From Lactarius indigo (lineage: Eukaryota; Basidiomycota; Agaricomycetes; Russulales; Russulaceae): a stretch of DNA of 64,000 nucleotides. The notes below the pieces were generated by a model that was given only the letters and a program-made list of their open reading frames with translations, was not told the origin of the DNA and made no database searches. Location of the stretch: contig JAFKAC010000046.1 in assembly GCA_025766275.1 (NCBI GenBank), forward strand, positions 62,001-126,000, given 5' to 3'. Within the stretch, counting starts at the first letter, position 1. The number at the start of each line of letters is the position of its first letter. Below are positions 62,401-64,000 of the stretch, in pieces. The translations under genes were made by a program, and so were the position numbers.

Positions 62401-64000
62401 TACGAGTGGCCACCACCAGGAAGCTCAACGAGAACGACACCCGCCCCCTAGAAGATAACGTTAAAATAGCCCATGATGGAGACGCCGTGAGAATCCTAGG
62501 AGCATGGATAGGTAACAGAATTGACGACGCGACGCCCTGGGAACCCCTGATGGACAAAATGAAGACTAAAATACAAAACTGGAAAAACACGCACCCATCA
62601 CTTTACGGGAAGTGACTAATAGTCCAAGCCATCATAGGAGGACACTCCCAATTCCTCACCAAAGCACAGGGAATGCCAACGCACATAGAGGCAGCAATCA
62701 CGAAAATGATACGAAACTTCATATGGGAAAGAGACAACAGCCCGAGAATAGCACTAGAGACCCTACAAAGACCCCTCGAAGAAGGCAGACTGAAAATATT
62801 AAATATCAAAGCGAGGAACGAAGCGATAGAAATAATGTGGCTCAAAACATACCTCAACTTCTCCCCAAATAGACCAACATGGGCAATACTAACAGACCTG
62901 ATCGTAGCCGCAGCCGCCCCCCCGGGCACCTCGAGCATCACGAATCACTAACTGCTTCCTCCAAGCATGGAAACCACCCTCCCGAGGCCCTAGAGCCACA
63001 AAGCTAGGACGTGACATACTAAGAATGCTCAAAACAGCGAAGAAATACAACACCGACCTAGCTGCCATCAGGCTCTCCCAAGACGTACGAGCGCAACTCC
63101 TGGCATGGTACCACCTAAAAGCCAAATCGAGACCCCTCACGAACGCAGCCACAAAATGCCTCCTAAGCAAACACCATGCCAGCACGGTCACAGACCTCAT
63201 GAGAATATCAGCAAGATCTCGTGATAACCAGGACATAACGCACCATAACCCAGACGCAAGATGCGTCTGCACAGACTGCATAGAGGACCGACTCAACGGA
63301 TGCAAAAACCCCCACAGATGCGCAGCAGAGGCCCTGAACAGAGTACAAGAAATGATCCCCAAATTGAACCCACTAGCCCCCGGCGACCCCCACGACAACC
63401 TGTCCCTAACCAAAAGAAGGAAAGAACAGAACATAAACGCACAGGAAGAAAATGGAGAAATCCTCTTCGACCCCACAATAACGTGCAAGAACAACTTAGC
63501 TGAATGCTTCCGAGTCTTCACAGACCCGGCCAAGATCTCCGCCTGCCCGGCAACATGCCGCTACACAACTGGAATAACCCACAACCATCCCAGAGTGACA
63601 ATATACACGGACGGAGCCTGCTTCAACAACGGCCATGAAGATGCCCGCTGCGGAAGCGGAGTATGGCTTGGACCTAATGACAGAAGAAACGCCGCTATAC
63701 GGGTCCCTGGAAACCTACAATCAAACCAAGTTGGCGAGATAGCCGCAATCATCAAAGCAGTCAATTCAGTGCCTACCTTCTGGCCGATCCTAATCAGAAC
63801 GAACTCCAAGTACGTGATTAACTGGACTGACAAAACACCTAAGCACATGGGAAGACGACGGCTGGATAAACATAAAAAACGCAAGACTCTTCAAAATGGC
63901 AGCCTACCTCCTTAAGAGACGCACGGCCACAACCCACTTTGAATGGGTCAAAGGTCACAATGGCACACTAGGAAACGAAGAATGCGACAGATTAGCGAAA
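59433..64000 (+). pseudogene. LINE ORF2: endonuclease, reverse transcriptase, ribonuclease H
   Basis: The endonuclease shows TLNVNGF, QETHL, NVYAPNN, GDFN, SRLDRIYV and TDHW. There is a frameshift near 59640, and a solo LTR inside the HP/DFLLGDFN junction at 59925/60451. The reverse transcriptase has NYRPITLLNTDYKLLTK (about 61735), DQAGFIPKRS, RGVRQGDPLS (about 62110) and the catalytic FADD (about 62255), with breaks near 61540, 61966, 62190, 62610 and 62950. A cysteine/histidine-rich segment (CVCTDCIEDRLNGCKNPHRC, about 63266-63325) precedes ribonuclease H (TIYTDGACFNNG, VGEIAAI, TNSKYVI, EWVKGHNGTLGNEECD), where the third carboxylate is Asn (AAC 63802-63804). The last part changes frame near 63840. 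The 3' end is outside the window. Confidence 0.85.
59926..60450. repeat. Solo LTR inserted in LINE ORF2, with 5-bp target duplication
   Basis: A 525-bp sequence begins TGTAACG and ends ATGACA, flanked by ATCCA at 59921-59925 and 60451-60455. Taking out the LTR and one ATCCA rejoins the endonuclease in frame. It is the same family as the LTR at 1806-2353 and carries the same 12-bp inverted repeat GAAGACCAAGAT/ATCTTGGTCTTC. No internal retroelement sequence remains, so it arose by recombination between the two LTRs of a full element. Confidence 0.92.

Larger units (their letters stand above)
57050..64000 (+). mobile_element. LINE retrotransposon, two ORFs, interrupted by a solo LTR
   Basis: The order is a leader, ORF1 with a CCHC knuckle, ORF2 with apurinic-type endonuclease, reverse transcriptase and ribonuclease H, running off the window inside ribonuclease H. 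This layout fits Tad1-like or related fungal LINEs. The 5' end is approximate. Several stops and frameshifts show it is dead. Its plus strand is strikingly rich in A and C, most of all in the leader and ORF1. Confidence 0.85.

Overview
The window looks like the genome of an agaricomycete (mushroom-forming basidiomycete) fungus. Genes are dense in short 45-70 bp GT-AG introns, and it carries Goodbye-NACHT-ankyrin STAND proteins, secreted family 3 beta-glucosidases, a UBE2S-type E2, a G-alpha-like gene, a Ty3/gypsy-like element and a LINE with a CCHC ORF1. There are nine genes whose exons I could join into complete reading frames: three NLR-like STAND genes, a short-chain dehydrogenase, UBE2S, three GH3 beta-glucosidases, a carboxylesterase; a tenth, the G-alpha-like gene, is also complete but has lost its GTP-binding motifs. 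All exon models were made by hand from frame continuity and splice signals.

Layout. 1-2353: 5' end (LTR, primer site, gag) of a decayed LTR retrotransposon on the minus strand. 2505-3800: a decayed gene, possibly DUF6532. 3973-4125: a small AT-rich fold-back element. 4241-6630 and 12551-15110: two direct copies of a segment holding a dead dihydrolipoamide dehydrogenase (E3) gene. Between them lie a dead sedolisin protease and the intact STAND gene NLR1 (8919-12388). 15865-17354: a minus-strand short-chain dehydrogenase, divergent from NLR2 (18427-23521), the largest STAND gene with about 23 ankyrin repeats. 24075-25171: UBE2S. 26692-29920 and 31780-34733: two beta-glucosidases from a tandem duplication that also copied the UBE2S 3' end. 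39042-42247: a third, more diverged beta-glucosidase. 43451-45043: the degenerate G-alpha gene. 46992-49408: carboxylesterase. 49950-55184: a second copy of the sedolisin-remnant plus STAND unit (NLR3). 57050-64000: a LINE, running off the window, whose endonuclease is split by a solo LTR of the same family as the LTR at the left end.

How it fits together. The window is shaped by segmental duplication: sedolisin+NLR twice, E3 twice, UBE2S tail+beta-glucosidase twice. In each case some passengers died (E3, sedolisin, UBE2S tail) while NLR or beta-glucosidase copies stayed open and diverged, mostly in low-complexity spacer segments (coiled-coil heptads, Ser/Thr/Pro linkers) and ankyrin number. 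The most unusual single items are the G-alpha-like protein with all core GTPase boxes altered and a cysteine-rich CaaX-like tail, and an LTR element whose primer-binding site is complementary to its own predicted RNA 5' end rather than obviously to a tRNA.
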